A stretch of DNA of 64,000 bases from Effrenium voratum (GCA_963377175.1 CAUJNA010002835.1:281356-345355), one strand, 5' to 3'. Positions 21,824 to 31,988 are shown, counted from the first letter of the stretch. Notes: a model not told the origin generated them from the sequence alone. A program made the numbers and translations.

Positions 21824-21879
21824 CCATCAAAAATGATGGCATTATCTTCCCATCCTCATAAGTCCATCAGAAATGATGG
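21824..21879. repeat. Two copies of a small hairpin, CCATCA-loop-TGATGG
   Basis: GTCCATCARAAATGATGGCAT occurs twice, 40 bp apart. Each can form a 6-bp stem with a 4-nt loop. Candidate 3'-end or terminator signals for the left-arm genes. Confidence 0.6.
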
Positions 21880-22462
21880 CATCACACACTTGTACATTGA
21901 AGATTGGCAAAAAACAAAATGAAGTCAGCTTTTGCGTTGTGAACATTGTAATGTAAATTTTGAAAATAATGACGTATTGAGCTTGAGACGGTTTCCTTGA
22001 AGAGAGTGATTTTTTCTGGGGTACGGTATCCTCAAAATATGGGACACGACATCCTGTTTGTGTTTGTGTTTAGTTACCCGCATCCGCCATCCATGCCGAG
22101 GCCAAGAAGTCAACGACATCATCGTCTACCACGCTGTGAACTTCTAGGATTTTTCGTTTTTTTTTTGGTCTGTGTGTTTGAAGGGAGGGTTGAAACAATC
22201 AACTTCAGGGAGTGACTTTGCCAGGACAACTTGCAGAGCCTAACGTTTTTCCAAATCCATTCAAAACAAGGGCATAATCCACCATTTCCCAAATCATTGA
22301 AACCCAAAAAATCACAAAATCCATTTCAAGCTCATCACCAACGACCCCAATTTCAAGTTTCAAGCCCAAGCCCAAACCCACCCCTTTTATCCATCCCTGT
22401 TTGTCAGAAGGTCCGCCTCCAACGACATCAAGGACGCTCATGACGCTGGTTGCTTGTAATGC

Positions 22463-23089
22463 TTAATCCCCCCTTCTATCAAGCAAAATAACAAATATAT
22501 CACTAATCAAATCAGTAGGTATCTTATACAACTCATCTTGTTTATGACTGATGTATCCATCACCCCAATCAACCTTTTTACCACTTGGTAACCGTTGAGC
22601 AGTTTCAAGATGTTTGCCATTTCTTATCTTGCCACAATCCCTTTTACATAATGGTCTGGGTTTCCATGTTTCAATGTTTGACCACAACCTCGTCCTCTTT
22701 CGGTAGTTCATACCATATTTACAGTAATCCACATCATAATATTTTAGACCTCTCATAAAGGGCTGTTCCTTCAAAAGTCCAGTTGCAGGGTTTTCAATGA
22801 CCCACCACTTCGGTTTGAAGTAGTCGATGATTTCAAGGGTTTTCAAAACAATACTATTAGCATAATCTATCTTTCGGACACCCCTCGTCTTCGCTATGCT
22901 GTATTCTGTGCACGGAGGAGACGCCCAAACAACATCAAACTCTCCATCATCAAACTCTTTGTAGTTCCAACTCAGAATATCCTGATTGACATCAGCATTT
23001 TTCAAATCCAAGGAAATCACACTGTAGCCCAAATCACGAGCGACCATACCAACACTACCTGTACCACTAAATAATTCTAATAATTTCAT
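22463..23089 (-). CDS. C5-type DNA methyltransferase-like protein
   Basis: A 208-residue protein. ELFSGTGSVG at residues 5-14 is the S-adenosylmethionine-binding motif I. ASPPCTEYS at 56-64 holds the Pro-Cys of motif IV, Cys60 being the expected nucleophile. ENP at 99-101 matches motif VI, and KRTRLW follows. It is short for the family, with little target-recognition domain, like compact enzymes of phages and viruses. It likely methylates cytosines in viral or host DNA. It is the outermost gene of the AT-rich block and intact. Confidence 0.8.
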   Translation of the reverse strand: MKLLELFSGTGSVGMVARDLGYSVISLDLKNADVNQDILSWNYKEFDDGEFDVVWASPPCTEYSIAKTRGVRKIDYANSIVLKTLEIIDYFKPKWWVIENPATGLLKEQPFMRGLKYYDVDYCKYGMNYRKRTRLWSNIETWKPRPLCKRDCGKIRNGKHLETAQRLPSGKKVDWGDGYISHKQDELYKIPTDLISDIFVILLDRRGD

Positions 23090-23116
23090 ATTATTAGAAT
23101 TACTTAGATATTTATT

Positions 23117-26100
23117 TTACTTTATTGTATAGTGTCCATACGGGATTGAATTGAACGCATCAATATAAAACCTTTTATTTTCATAATTACTGAGTGATTG
23201 CTTGACTTGAGACATTGAATATATTTGATGTGTTTTGCTCCTGATGAAGTTGTAGGAGATTTCATGCTTTTTGTTGTGATGCAGTGCTTCATGATAGTTC
23301 TGATAGGTCAGTTCCTTCTTCACCTTGTGCTTGACTACACCTTTTGATTTCTTGTGTTCCTCATCCTCGCCGTGGATTGTGAAAGCATAGGATTTAGGTT
23401 TCAACCCGATGAATCTAGTAATGATTTTTCCGTTGACTTCATCTTTGTACATTCCTAAGACCTTCTTATTTGTTGTGTCATGGCATGGATGTTCAACAGG
23501 ATAATCACTAAAATCCATATGTTGCTTGATACCTTGAAAATCCTTGTAGATATCATCCGTGAAGGTTTGAATTACATAACTGTCAGTATCTGTATATATC
23601 AATTTGATATTTTCGTTGTATTTCTTTTTCAACACACCATAGTAAAACTCATACATATGTAATTTACTCAAATCCAATATTGTCATTCCTAAGAATATGG
23701 GTTTATCCAATTTCAGTTTAGCTTTAGTTTTCTCCACTCCTACCAGATGTTCATTAATGATAAATCTATTTTTGAATGTTGGATTATTCACACATCTTTC
23801 ATACCTAACATCATTATCTACCAGTTCAAAATCCATATGTTTTCATTTGTCTTCCATAGTTTTTCCATACACTGCGTTATTCATTAATTTAAACAAATCC
23901 TTCTCAAAGTCGCTCTTCGCTTCTTTCCTTTTGCCTGTGTTGAAGTCAATCCACGGTTTCAACCAAGCCCTCTGTTGAAATTTTATTATCCTATGAACCT
24001 TGGTGAGTTTCATACCCATTTTTAGATAATACTGTAAAGTCTTGATATGAACAACATATTTTTCTTTATCTTTCAAATTTAATATTAACTTGCTGGTTTT
24101 CTCATCCTTCGGTTCTTTGTCTCCATAGTAGATTTTGAAGATTTCCTTTTGATAGTCTGACAACATATTAGCATTGACATTCATTATTTCCGGTGCTAGT
24201 GGATAGTCCGAATGGTAGTCGTGTAGTGTTTCTGGATAATCCAAATCAACTTCCATAATATAACCATACTCATCTTTTTCATCCCACTTTTCAATGTTAG
24301 GTGTTTTCTTTGCCCATTTGATGTCTTTAAAGGCAATTTTTGAGACATCGCCAGACCATACAGATTGTTAGCATCTAAGTAATTGATATAACTTGACGGT
24401 TTACTTTCATCAAAGGCTTCATCCATATACTTATTGTTTGCCTCAGCCAGTTTATGACTGACCTGACACATGCCTCCTCTCATTCCCTGTTCAACCATCT
24501 CATACATTTCTTTATCGTGCAACTGCTCAATTTCAACACCAGTTTTCAACAACATAGCTTCCCAAGCGAAGTTAGGAAGGTATAATAGTGTGCGGGGTCC
24601 AAACCGTAGTATTCCATACATAAGTCTCTAAAATTTTCAAACACATCAGTCAATAATAAAACATCGGTTCTCAAATACAAATCGTGATATTGTCCTAATG
24701 TTCTAATACCGAAGTGCTTCCAAACCTTTTGTGCCCTTTCATAATCTTTGTCGTTGACATGTTCCTCACTTAATTTACTGTAGAACGCTTCTTTTGATGG
24801 TAAGTTTCTTTCAGTAAATCTGTCAAAACTATCAAAATAGTCATAAGGATAAATCCCCTTATCAGTCAACAAGTCCAAATCTTCATCGGTTTTAACATAT
24901 GGATTTCTAACACTGTATCTAAAATTGTTCTTCCAGTTCTCACGCCTTTTATCATCTTCATACTTACTCAACTTTACCAACTTATCCAACGAAGACGATA
25001 AGAAGCTAAAACTGTCCTTGAAACAAAGGTTTTTAAAACCAAAGGTTATGAACTTCTCGCTGTTCTGTGCGATGCAATCGATTTTAGCATTCTTGCTCAG
25101 TTCGTGTGCCTTGTTGATGATTAAGTGAGCGTCATAGTTTTTAAGGTTATGAAGAAAGACTGGTATTTTATAATATCTCATACTAAAAGCAAGATTACAA
25201 TCATCATGAGCACAACCTCTATATTTACCAGTAAAATGGCAATGGTCACGAACCTTCTTATCTCCTTCCTGAAAGCCCTTTCCACAAACGAAACACTTAG
25301 TAGCAGTGTCAAAATCTGTTTATCGTCCTCAGTCATGATTATCTCTTTCACTTCCTTCATTTTCTTTATTACATCATCTCTGACTTCATTCATTTTCTCA
25401 ACGAACTTATCCATACAATCTTCGCCTCTGTATAAATAGGGCTCACTGCTTCCAGTGATGGCATTGACTACATTAATCATAAAACCACAAGGGCGATGAT
25501 TTTGATATGATGTTGTTGTCGCTTTTGTCGATTTGCTTTTAACATCAATGGGTACTGTTAGACATTCAAAGTCTGCATATATGACATAAGGCGCTTTCAG
25601 TTTCTTAAAATGGTTCTTAAATTCAATGGTAGCTCCTACCTCTGGCATTTCTATTTGTTGTCCTTCAACCGCTAGACAACCCTGTTCTTCGTGTTGTTTT
25701 AATAACTCTTCTGACTTGAAACCGTGTGAGCACGTCCTACAATGATGTTTTTTCCTATTTGTTTTGTTGGTTTGGCTTCCCATCAGCTTGTTATAGTTCT
25801 TGATGTAGACATAGTGCGAGTTGGCATTTTCTCCAGTCAGCTTTATTAAATCAATCTTTTGTTGTGCTTGGGGGTTGTTGCTTCTTTTGTATAATAAAAT
25901 TGTTTTACTATTGGTATCAGGATTGATGTAATAAACATTGACCGATATGTGTTTGTTCTGTTCTTCAAATTGTTCAATCTCATCATTGCCTACAGGAAAG
26001 TTTATATTGTCCCACTTGATGAAACTATCATTAACATATTTTTATAATGATACATATCACAGGGATGGTCTTTTTTGTATAGCTCGTAAAAACCACATTG

Positions 26101-26862
26101 AACGGAATATTTGAAACACAACTCATCATTGTTTTTAATATTGATACAAGCCTTTTTGTTTGCCACCCAGTCGGGCAATGGAATATAAGAAGAGCCACGG
26201 GTAGGATTGTATCTGTCATAACTTATCACCAGCTTTCCAACTTTAAGAAGAACAAGACCTGATTGAATGAATTCGGCTATCTCAATTTGAACCTCTATGT
26301 CGTGGGCTATGTTGTTTAAAACACTGTTTATCTCTTCTGGGTTATGGACATTGTATCTCCTGCTTCTCAGCCTTCGTCGTATCTCTTCGTTGTCAGTGTT
26401 CTTTAACGCCAAATCCACTTCAACAATGATTTTCATATTCGGGTTTCTGTTCAGGAATTCTACCATTCGTTGCTTCTGGTATTTTAAGTATGATAAGCCT
26501 TTCATTCCTTTCAATCTTATATCACTGACCGAATATGTGTTGGCGTAGCCTTTGAAGGCTTGCTGTTCATCTGTGATTTTGGATTTGAAACGCTTGACAT
26601 AATCCTGTAAGGGTCTTCCTCGTGTGAGTTTGATGAAGCTAGCCCCTTTCATTAGAAGACTATGTTTTCTGTAACCATCGCTTCTCGCCACTTCCTTTAG
26701 TCTGGTATTCAACACCTTCGAAGCGGGTTTGTTCTTATTGTATCTGTAGGTCTTGTCTCCTATTTTGAGTTTTTGTGTTTGTTTCCCTTCTTTTTGTATT
26801 AGTTCACCTTGTTGACTTTTTATAATGAAATCTATGATTTTTTCTTCTGACACTGACACCAT
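23117..26862 (-). CDS. polB: Protein-primed family B DNA polymerase (frameshifted)
   Basis: A Polinton-type polymerase of nominally about 1,249 residues. N-terminal region: LPDWVANKKACINIKN. Then a CxxC zinc finger (HHCRTCSHGF), exonuclease motifs YADFEC, HNLKNYDAH and YLRTDVLLL, palm motif A DANNLYGLAM, motif B NNAVYGKT and motif C YTDTDS. The reading frame is broken by four one-base losses, near 26,039, 25,311, 24,576 and 24,326, each in or next to a short homopolymer, and by an in-frame TGA at 23,843-23,845 between motifs B and C. Adding four bases makes the length divisible by three. All catalytic motifs survive, so the breaks are assembly errors or recent mutations. A candidate promoter lies 35 bp upstream. 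Confidence 0.9.
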
Positions 26863-26896
26863 ATATCTATACTCTATATTATATATAGTAAATATT

Positions 26897-26911
26897 TCTT
26901 TAAGTAGTTTT
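26897..26911 (-). promoter_or_regulatory. Promoter-like motif upstream of the polymerase
   Basis: AAAACTACTTAAAGA on the minus strand, 34 bp before the start codon, followed by a TATATA-rich stretch. One of four copies in the virus. Confidence 0.6.
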
Positions 26912-26991
26912 GGGTAGGGGTTGCCTGTTGGAGAAACTGGGCTCTGGGTTGAAACTCAACGCATTAATCTTATTAATGAGTTTTAATAAGA

Positions 26992-27318
26992 TTAATGATT
27001 TATCCTTTCATAAAGGGGTTTTTTGTTTTTATTGCATACATTGCTTTTCTTGTGTTTGGATAGGTTGGACTTGCTTGATATCGTCCTTCCGCAGTCCTCG
27101 CAGGTGTAAGGCTGTTTTAGGTTTTTGTTGTAGTAGTTCTGGTGGTAGGTCTTCTGGTCGTCCTTCCATCTCAGTAGTTGGTCGTCGCTCTCGCTAACCT
27201 TCTCGCTCATTCTCTGTAAGACTAAGTCGTTTTCCGCTTTCATAAGTTCAACCATTACATCAAATTCGTCATTCGTTATTATCTGTTTTCTATTACCATT
27301 AATGAAAATTCCTGTCAT
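26992..27318 (-). CDS. Small zinc-finger protein
   Basis: A 108-residue protein. The C-terminal part has YTCEDCGRTISSKSNLSKH with a further C, a C2H2/C2HC-type finger that probably binds DNA or RNA. The N-terminal part is helical and charged. The promoter-like motif lies 23 bp upstream, as for the polymerase, suggesting co-regulation. Confidence 0.75.
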   Translation of the reverse strand: MTGIFINGNRKQIITNDEFDVMVELMKAENDLVLQRMSEKVSESDDQLLRWKDDQKTYHQNYYNKNLKQPYTCEDCGRTISSKSNLSKHKKSNVCNKNKKPLYERINH

Positions 27319-27341
27319 TTTTACTATATTATCACGTTTTC

Positions 27342-27356
27342 TCTTTAAGTAGTTTT
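27342..27356 (-). promoter_or_regulatory. Promoter-like motif upstream of the zinc-finger gene
   Basis: AAAACTACTTAAAGA on the minus strand, 23 bp before the ATG at 27,318. It abuts the end of the next gene. Confidence 0.6.
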
Positions 27357-28233
27357 ATTTTTTCTTCTTGCCTCGGCTACTTTTTGTATTTGTGCTTTCT
27401 GGGCTTCTGCTCCTACTTCTTGTTTCCATTTGTTCCCTAGTCCATTCACTACCTCGTGCTATTTCTTGGGGTGAGTTGCTCCTGCTTCTTGTTTCTAATT
27501 GTCTTCTGTTCATTTGGTTACCTCTTGCTCTTTCTTCTGGTGAGTGGCTTCTGCTTCTCGCTTCTACCTGTCGTCTTGACCAGAAAGAAGCCTTCGGTTG
27601 TTCTTCTTCTTGTTCTCGCGATTGTTCTGATGGAGTGGATGACTTCTTACCTCGTTGGAATAGTTCAAATACGCTCTTGTCTTCTCCACCTAAAAATATG
27701 TTTCTTAACGACTTTATTTCTCGACTTTCCTCTTTCTTATCTTTTTCGGTTGATACTGATGGCGATGATGATGTTAAATGAAGACTTTGTAAATCTTCCT
27801 GCTTTTCGTCTGACTGTTTTAAATCATTATCTTTTACACCTTCTGGTTCATCTTCTGACTTTCTATTTTCCTCACTCTTGTCTGTAATTGCATCACTGAA
27901 TTTTTCATCATCTAACTCCTTTGCTATATATCGTGTTGTTTGTGTGTCTGCCTCATTGTTTTCATACAACTGTGATGATGGCGGTATTTCATCAAACATT
28001 TCTGGCGTCAATTCGTGTAATAAAACTTGTTTATCAGTTTGAACCCTAGCATTCAACCGTAGTCTCCTGTCGTATTTTGAAAGGTCAAAATCGTCAAAGT
28101 CTATATCGTTAATTGATGTGTCAAATGCCCGTCTTTCGGGGATGATTTCAATTTTCAATCTGTGTGTCATCGCTTCTTTCAGCATTTCATCAAAAGTTTT
28201 CCTTCTTCTTAATCCATAATATTTATCAGTCAT
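27355..28233 (-). CDS. SR-repeat hypothetical protein
   Basis: A 292-residue hydrophilic protein. The C-terminus has three imperfect repeats of about 25 residues built around RRQxExRSRSxSPEE and ARG, ending in a GKKKK tail. The middle is acidic and disordered. Arg-Ser repeats suggest nucleic-acid binding and phosphorylation, as in SR proteins or genome-condensing virion proteins; this is inference. It lies in a run of minus-strand genes ending at the polymerase. Confidence 0.7.
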   Translation of the reverse strand: MTDKYYGLRRRKTFDEMLKEAMTHRLKIEIIPERRAFDTSINDIDFDDFDLSKYDRRLRLNARVQTDKQVLLHELTPEMFDEIPPSSQLYENNEADTQTTRYIAKELDDEKFSDAITDKSEENRKSEDEPEGVKDNDLKQSDEKQEDLQSLHLTSSSPSVSTEKDKKEESREIKSLRNIFLGGEDKSVFELFQRGKKSSTPSEQSREQEEEQPKASFWSRRQVEARSRSHSPEERARGNQMNRRQLETRSRSNSPQEIARGSEWTREQMETRSRSRSPESTNTKSSRGKKKK

Positions 28234-28255
28234 ATTTAAATATTATAGATTTTAT

Positions 28256-28720
28256 TTATTGTTGAGTTGATGAACTTGGTTTCTGTTTGAAGTACTTGTT
28301 ATAAACGTTGTCCTTGTAATATGTTTCTAACCGAGTACGAATTCCTTTTCTTTCTGTTGTGCTTGCATTGTTATATTCATCTAATAATTCTTTGAACTCA
28401 TCGTATTTATCAGCATTTATTACATTGAATTGATGTAGTTTTGAAATTATATTATCCATCATAGTTCCTGGATTTTTCGAAAGATACACCGGCCACATCC
28501 ACTTCATGGTTTCTAAATAGTTTTTGAAAATTTGTTCATTATCCACTTCTTCGTTTTCTACATTTTGTAATTCCATCTCGTTCGCTTTTTCGTGCATTTC
28601 CATTATTTCAGTATCAGAAATTGTTGTTTGTTTATCATCATCATCATTGTCTTTACCCTTTTTCGCTGTTGCTGTTTCCTCTATGGGTTCTAAAGGTGGC
28701 AGTTCGTCATCTGATGTCAT
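28256..28720 (-). CDS. Hypothetical acidic protein
   Basis: A 154-residue protein. The N-terminal third is Asp/Glu-rich and disordered; the rest is helical, containing FKNYLETMKWMWPVYL. No family recognised. Only 11 bp separate it from the upstream gene, so probably one transcription unit. Confidence 0.65.
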   Translation of the reverse strand: MTSDDELPPLEPIEETATAKKGKDNDDDDKQTTISDTEIMEMHEKANEMELQNVENEEVDNEQIFKNYLETMKWMWPVYLSKNPGTMMDNIISKLHQFNVINADKYDEFKELLDEYNNASTTERKGIRTRLETYYKDNVYNKYFKQKPSSSTQQ

Positions 28721-28731
28721 TGAATGAACTA

Positions 28732-29220
28732 CTACCCCTTCAGGTATTGAACTTGACGATGCTTATTCAAATCTTCGTGTATGCTTGGACTGAGTTTTTC
28801 CCTTTTTTCTCTGACTTGTCTATCTTGTTCTTCAAATGATGCTTGTATATCATTTTCATACTCTTCATATTCTGTCAGTGGACTGTCTGGTGTGGAGAAA
28901 GCGGACTTTGAAGAAGACCGGCTGGTTATTCTAGAAGACGATGCTGTTGTCTCTGCTTTTCTTAATTCCTCCTTTCTTTTCATCGTTTCCTGATTTAGCA
29001 ATCCTAAGCTGTCCTTGTTGTCCCACTGACTTCCATATTGGTTTAATCTGTATCTCGTCGCCTTTCTATCTATTACATCTTCAATCGATGGTCTATTCTC
29101 ATCTTCTACTAATGTTTCTTTTAACAATTCATCATAAGAAGGTCTTAAGTGTAGCTGTGATTTTAATGAACCTATGGCATGTGGTTTGGTTGTATTCAGT
29201 CTATTTATTGATTTAATCAT
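28732..29220 (-). CDS. Hypothetical protein, Ser-rich
   Basis: A 162-residue protein with a Ser-rich middle (SSSRITSRSSSKSAFS) and a charged C-terminal helix. It may be a minor virion component like its neighbours, since it lies between the capsid and polymerase genes, but no motif shows this. TATA-like AATATAAT lies immediately before the ATG. Confidence 0.65.
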   Translation of the reverse strand: MIKSINRLNTTKPHAIGSLKSQLHLRPSYDELLKETLVEDENRPSIEDVIDRKATRYRLNQYGSQWDNKDSLGLLNQETMKRKEELRKAETTASSSRITSRSSSKSAFSTPDSPLTEYEEYENDIQASFEEQDRQVREKREKLSPSIHEDLNKHRQVQYLKG

Positions 29221-29247
29221 ATTATATTAATTAATTTAGAAAATAAA

Positions 29248-29580
29248 TTAATCCGAAATATTCTTAATCATTTCTTCTAAATGTTTCTTTCTTGCTGTGA
29301 GTTGTTCTGTTGTCTGTATTCCATCTGGTGAGCGTGTGTTGTCCAACTCTCGTCTTATCTTGTCTAACTCCTTTCTATAACTTTCGGTTCTGTTGCTTTC
29401 AGCTAAATCATTTCTATACTTTATTAGTGCTCCTTGTGATTGTTTCGCATCCATTGTTTCTTTTAATTGTTTAAAATAGTTCTTTCTTGAAGCAGCACCC
29501 CACAAATCATTTGAGTCGTAGGAACGTTCTACTTGTGGAGCCCTTTTAAATTCGACATTTCTATGACTTCTCATAAGCAT
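29248..29580 (-). CDS. Hypothetical protein, coiled-coil
   Basis: A 110-residue charged, helical protein (LDKIRRELDNTRSPDG near the C-terminal third). No family recognised. ATATATAA lies about 10 bp before the start. Confidence 0.65.
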   Translation of the reverse strand: MLMRSHRNVEFKRAPQVERSYDSNDLWGAASRKNYFKQLKETMDAKQSQGALIKYRNDLAESNRTESYRKELDKIRRELDNTRSPDGIQTTEQLTARKKHLEEMIKNISD

Positions 29581-29610
29581 AATTGTTATATATAATAATT
29601 AGATTATTAT

Positions 29611-30117
29611 TTAAAACATTGATAAAGTTAATTTATTTATTTTATCTGATTTATCTTGTTTTTTCTTTTGTTTCAGTTCTTCATAATGTTGGGTTAATAG
29701 TTCTGTCGCTGTGGGTTTCTTAATGGTTTCTTTAATAACTTCTTGTTTAATCTCATTCTTAATTTCTTCTTTTACTTCTGGTTGGATTTTTCTAATATTC
29801 TTTTGTGGATTAACTGGTAATAATTCAGTAGGCGCCCCTTTACAATTTTTAGGATGTGAGTGTCTCAAACTTTTCAATGTCATCTTTTTAGAGCATTGTT
29901 CACATTCTACTAATTCAACTTCTTTTTTAGTTCTTGGTAATGCTTTCGCTTTTGGTAATGCTTTTGCTTTTGGTTCAGGTTTGACTTCTTCTGGTTTAAC
30001 TTCTTCTGGCGTTGGTTCATCAACTGTTTCATTTTGTTCAACGACTTCATTATTAACAGGTGATTCTCCTTCTGTTTTAGTTTCATTATTAACATCTACT
30101 ACCTCAATACTTGACAT
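29611..30117 (-). CDS. Zinc-binding hypothetical protein
   Basis: A 168-residue protein. An acidic N-terminus is followed by small repeats (EEVKPEEVKP, KAKALPKAKALP). A CEQC...H...H...C cluster around residues 78-96 fits a single zinc site. The C-terminal half is Lys/Glu-rich helix. Function unknown. Confidence 0.7.
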   Translation of the reverse strand: MSSIEVVDVNNETKTEGESPVNNEVVEQNETVDEPTPEEVKPEEVKPEPKAKALPKAKALPRTKKEVELVECEQCSKKMTLKSLRHSHPKNCKGAPTELLPVNPQKNIRKIQPEVKEEIKNEIKQEVIKETIKKPTATELLTQHYEELKQKKKQDKSDKINKLTLSMF

Positions 30118-30164
30118 ATAATATATTCTATATATTTTCTATATGGAAAAATTAAAGAATATAT

Positions 30165-31019
30165 TTAAATAATATCGCTTTTCACAAACAATAATGAAAA
30201 TGAACAATTCACTCCATTTAAATTAATTTCATTTCCTAATGAATTACTAATCCAAAAATCTAATTGTTTAAAGCTTCTATTTGATACATCCAAGTAATCA
30301 AGAGGGTTCAACTCATTATCAAAGACAATTCCCGCGTGTGGTGCTGTGACTGGTACTTTCTTAACAACTGTACTATCGCCGGTTCTTAAATTTACTTGAT
30401 TATAATTAGACAATTGAGAAGAATGAATATAAATATTTCTAATGGGTTGGAGATTAACGAAACCAGAAACATAAGGATTATTATATTGATAAACTGCTAT
30501 TTGATAATTTCCCAAAACTTCATTAACAGATTGCAAGTTATTAGCATTAAAACTTCCATTTCATATATAATCTGCATATGTTAGTTTCATTTGTTCATCA
30601 GTTAATACAGCGAACTTTCTATCGGCATAGTTTGAATAAATTGTTATTTTATTAGTTTTTACACTATAAAAAATTTCATAAGTATTTGAGAAGTTAGTAT
30701 TATCTACAACACCATTTATTTTTGCCTTTAATTCTGTCGCTAGCTCTGTGCCAGTATATACTCCTTCGTCCAATTGTAACGCTAAATAATGGACATTTGT
30801 GTTATCTTCACCTGGAGCTAGTGGAGAAGAATAAAAATATAATATATTATTTAATCCTGACTGAATTGAATACCAAGAGTAAGGCAATGTTACTTCGTGA
30901 ATGTAGCAATGAACTCCGTTGTCTGTTTGTAATGTTTCTGGCAATTCAACTTTGAAATTTGATGATGTACCACTAATTCTATGAGCGCTGTCAATATAAA
31001 CTTTTTTATATGTGAGCAT
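30165..31019 (-). CDS. Penton (minor capsid) protein, with in-frame TGA
   Basis: A single-jelly-roll minor capsid protein of about 284 residues forming virion vertices. N-terminal VYIDSAHRISGTSSNF, VELPETLQT and the central LDEGVYTGTELATELKAKI, then FVNLQPIRNIYIHSSQL, are typical of Polinton and virophage penton proteins. One in-frame TGA at 30,561-30,563 splits it after TYADYI; the frame does not shift and the C-terminal half is conserved-looking. Either a nonsense change (TGG to TGA is one step), an error or read-through. It is transcribed divergently from the lipase-like gene. Confidence 0.85.
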
Positions 31020-31058
31020 TATTAATTAATTGAGAAATTAATTTATAACTTTAACTAT
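31020..31058. promoter_or_regulatory. Divergent promoter region, penton/lipase-like gene
   Basis: 39 bp, nearly all A/T, with inverted ATTAATT...AATTAAT, between two diverging start codons. It must hold both transcription starts. Confidence 0.4.
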
Positions 31059-31718
31059 ATGATTAATAATAAGAAGTTAATTTATGAAATGAAGCATGGT
31101 AAAATTAAACATTACCAACCTTACAAGAAATCAATTAAAATAACTGACATTATGAAACAAACTGACAAAATATTAAATAGTTATTATCCTAATTCAAATT
31201 TAACTGATGCACAAGGATTAAGTAAAGCTTATGGTAATGGTAAAGGTTTTTATATTGATGGTGATAAAATGTATGTAGCAGGAACATTTGGAAAAGGAAC
31301 GTTTGGAGGTGCTGTTAATGACATTCTGGCAGATGTAGGACTTCCCTTTAAAATGACAAAATATTCACAACGATATAAAGACACATCAACAGCATTGGAT
31401 GAAAACAATGAAGTTAAACATCTTATAACACATAGTCTCGGTTCAAGTGTAGGTGCACAAATAACAAAAGATTACCCTGAAAGAGAATTAACTTTAACTA
31501 CTTATGGAGCGCCGTTTATATCACGAAAGACTAACATTACCGATGATTACATTAATTTTAGAAGTATCTTAGACCCTGTCAGTATTGCTGATCGTGGCGC
31601 TATAACTGTTTATACTGGTTCATTAAATCCATTTACTAACCACGATTACATAACTGGATACGGTGATATGGGGCGTGATGTTTCAAGAAGTATTGAGCCA
31701 GTAAAGGAGATATTATAA
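31059..31718 (+). CDS. Class 3 lipase-like protein
   Basis: A 219-residue protein. HLITHSLGSSVG (Ser126 in HSLG), TTYGAPFI, ILDPVSI (Asp172) and NHDYITGY (His195) match the nucleophile elbow, the fold-specific TxGxP and the Asp and His of class 3 lipases in the right order. The usual first Gly of GHSLG is Thr here. It probably hydrolyses lipid esters, maybe for host membrane passage during entry or release. It sits between penton and capsid genes, suggesting a virion or late function. No signal peptide seen. Confidence 0.7.
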   Translation: MINNKKLIYEMKHGKIKHYQPYKKSIKITDIMKQTDKILNSYYPNSNLTDAQGLSKAYGNGKGFYIDGDKMYVAGTFGKGTFGGAVNDILADVGLPFKMTKYSQRYKDTSTALDENNEVKHLITHSLGSSVGAQITKDYPERELTLTTYGAPFISRKTNITDDYINFRSILDPVSIADRGAITVYTGSLNPFTNHDYITGYGDMGRDVSRSIEPVKEIL

Positions 31719-31736
31719 ATAATCTAAATTATATTA

Positions 31737-31958
31737 ATGATACAACATAAGAAATATGACAATGAAACAACGGATGATATGATTAAGAATGAAAATAAAA
31801 AGTATAAGAAAAGTTCATATGAAGAAATTAGAGAATTAGTCTTGGAGAAAGAAAAAGGTAATACTCCAGTTGAAGATAAGATTAAGAAAAAGAAAATGAA
31901 AATATTCAACAATAATAATTCTAATCAAAAGGATTATACGAAATTATTCAATTTGTAA
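31737..31958 (+). CDS. Small charged hypothetical protein
   Basis: 73 residues, very rich in Lys, Glu and Asn. ATG at 31,737, 18 bp after the previous stop, so likely co-transcribed. No family recognised. Confidence 0.55.
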   Translation: MIQHKKYDNETTDDMIKNENKKYKKSSYEEIRELVLEKEKGNTPVEDKIKKKKMKIFNNNNSNQKDYTKLFNL

Positions 31959-31988
31959 AAAAATAATAATATTTTTTTTTAGAAATTA

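Larger units (their letters stand above)
21574..22462. other. Non-coding junction between left arm and AT-rich viral block
   Basis: It holds the 23-bp tandem repeat (21,601-21,710), two CCATCA...TGATGG hairpins (21,824-21,879) and a T-rich stretch. An open frame on the minus strand at 22,205-22,441 has no recognisable content and is not called. Confidence 0.5.

Noticed and set aside
22205..22441. 78-codon minus-strand frame next to the methyltransferase gene
   Set aside because: Repetitive Gly/Leu content, no motif, and overlap with T-rich non-coding sequence.
22463..23089. Methyltransferase considered as part of a restriction-modification system
   Set aside because: No neighbouring endonuclease gene; a lone methyltransferase is common in such viruses.
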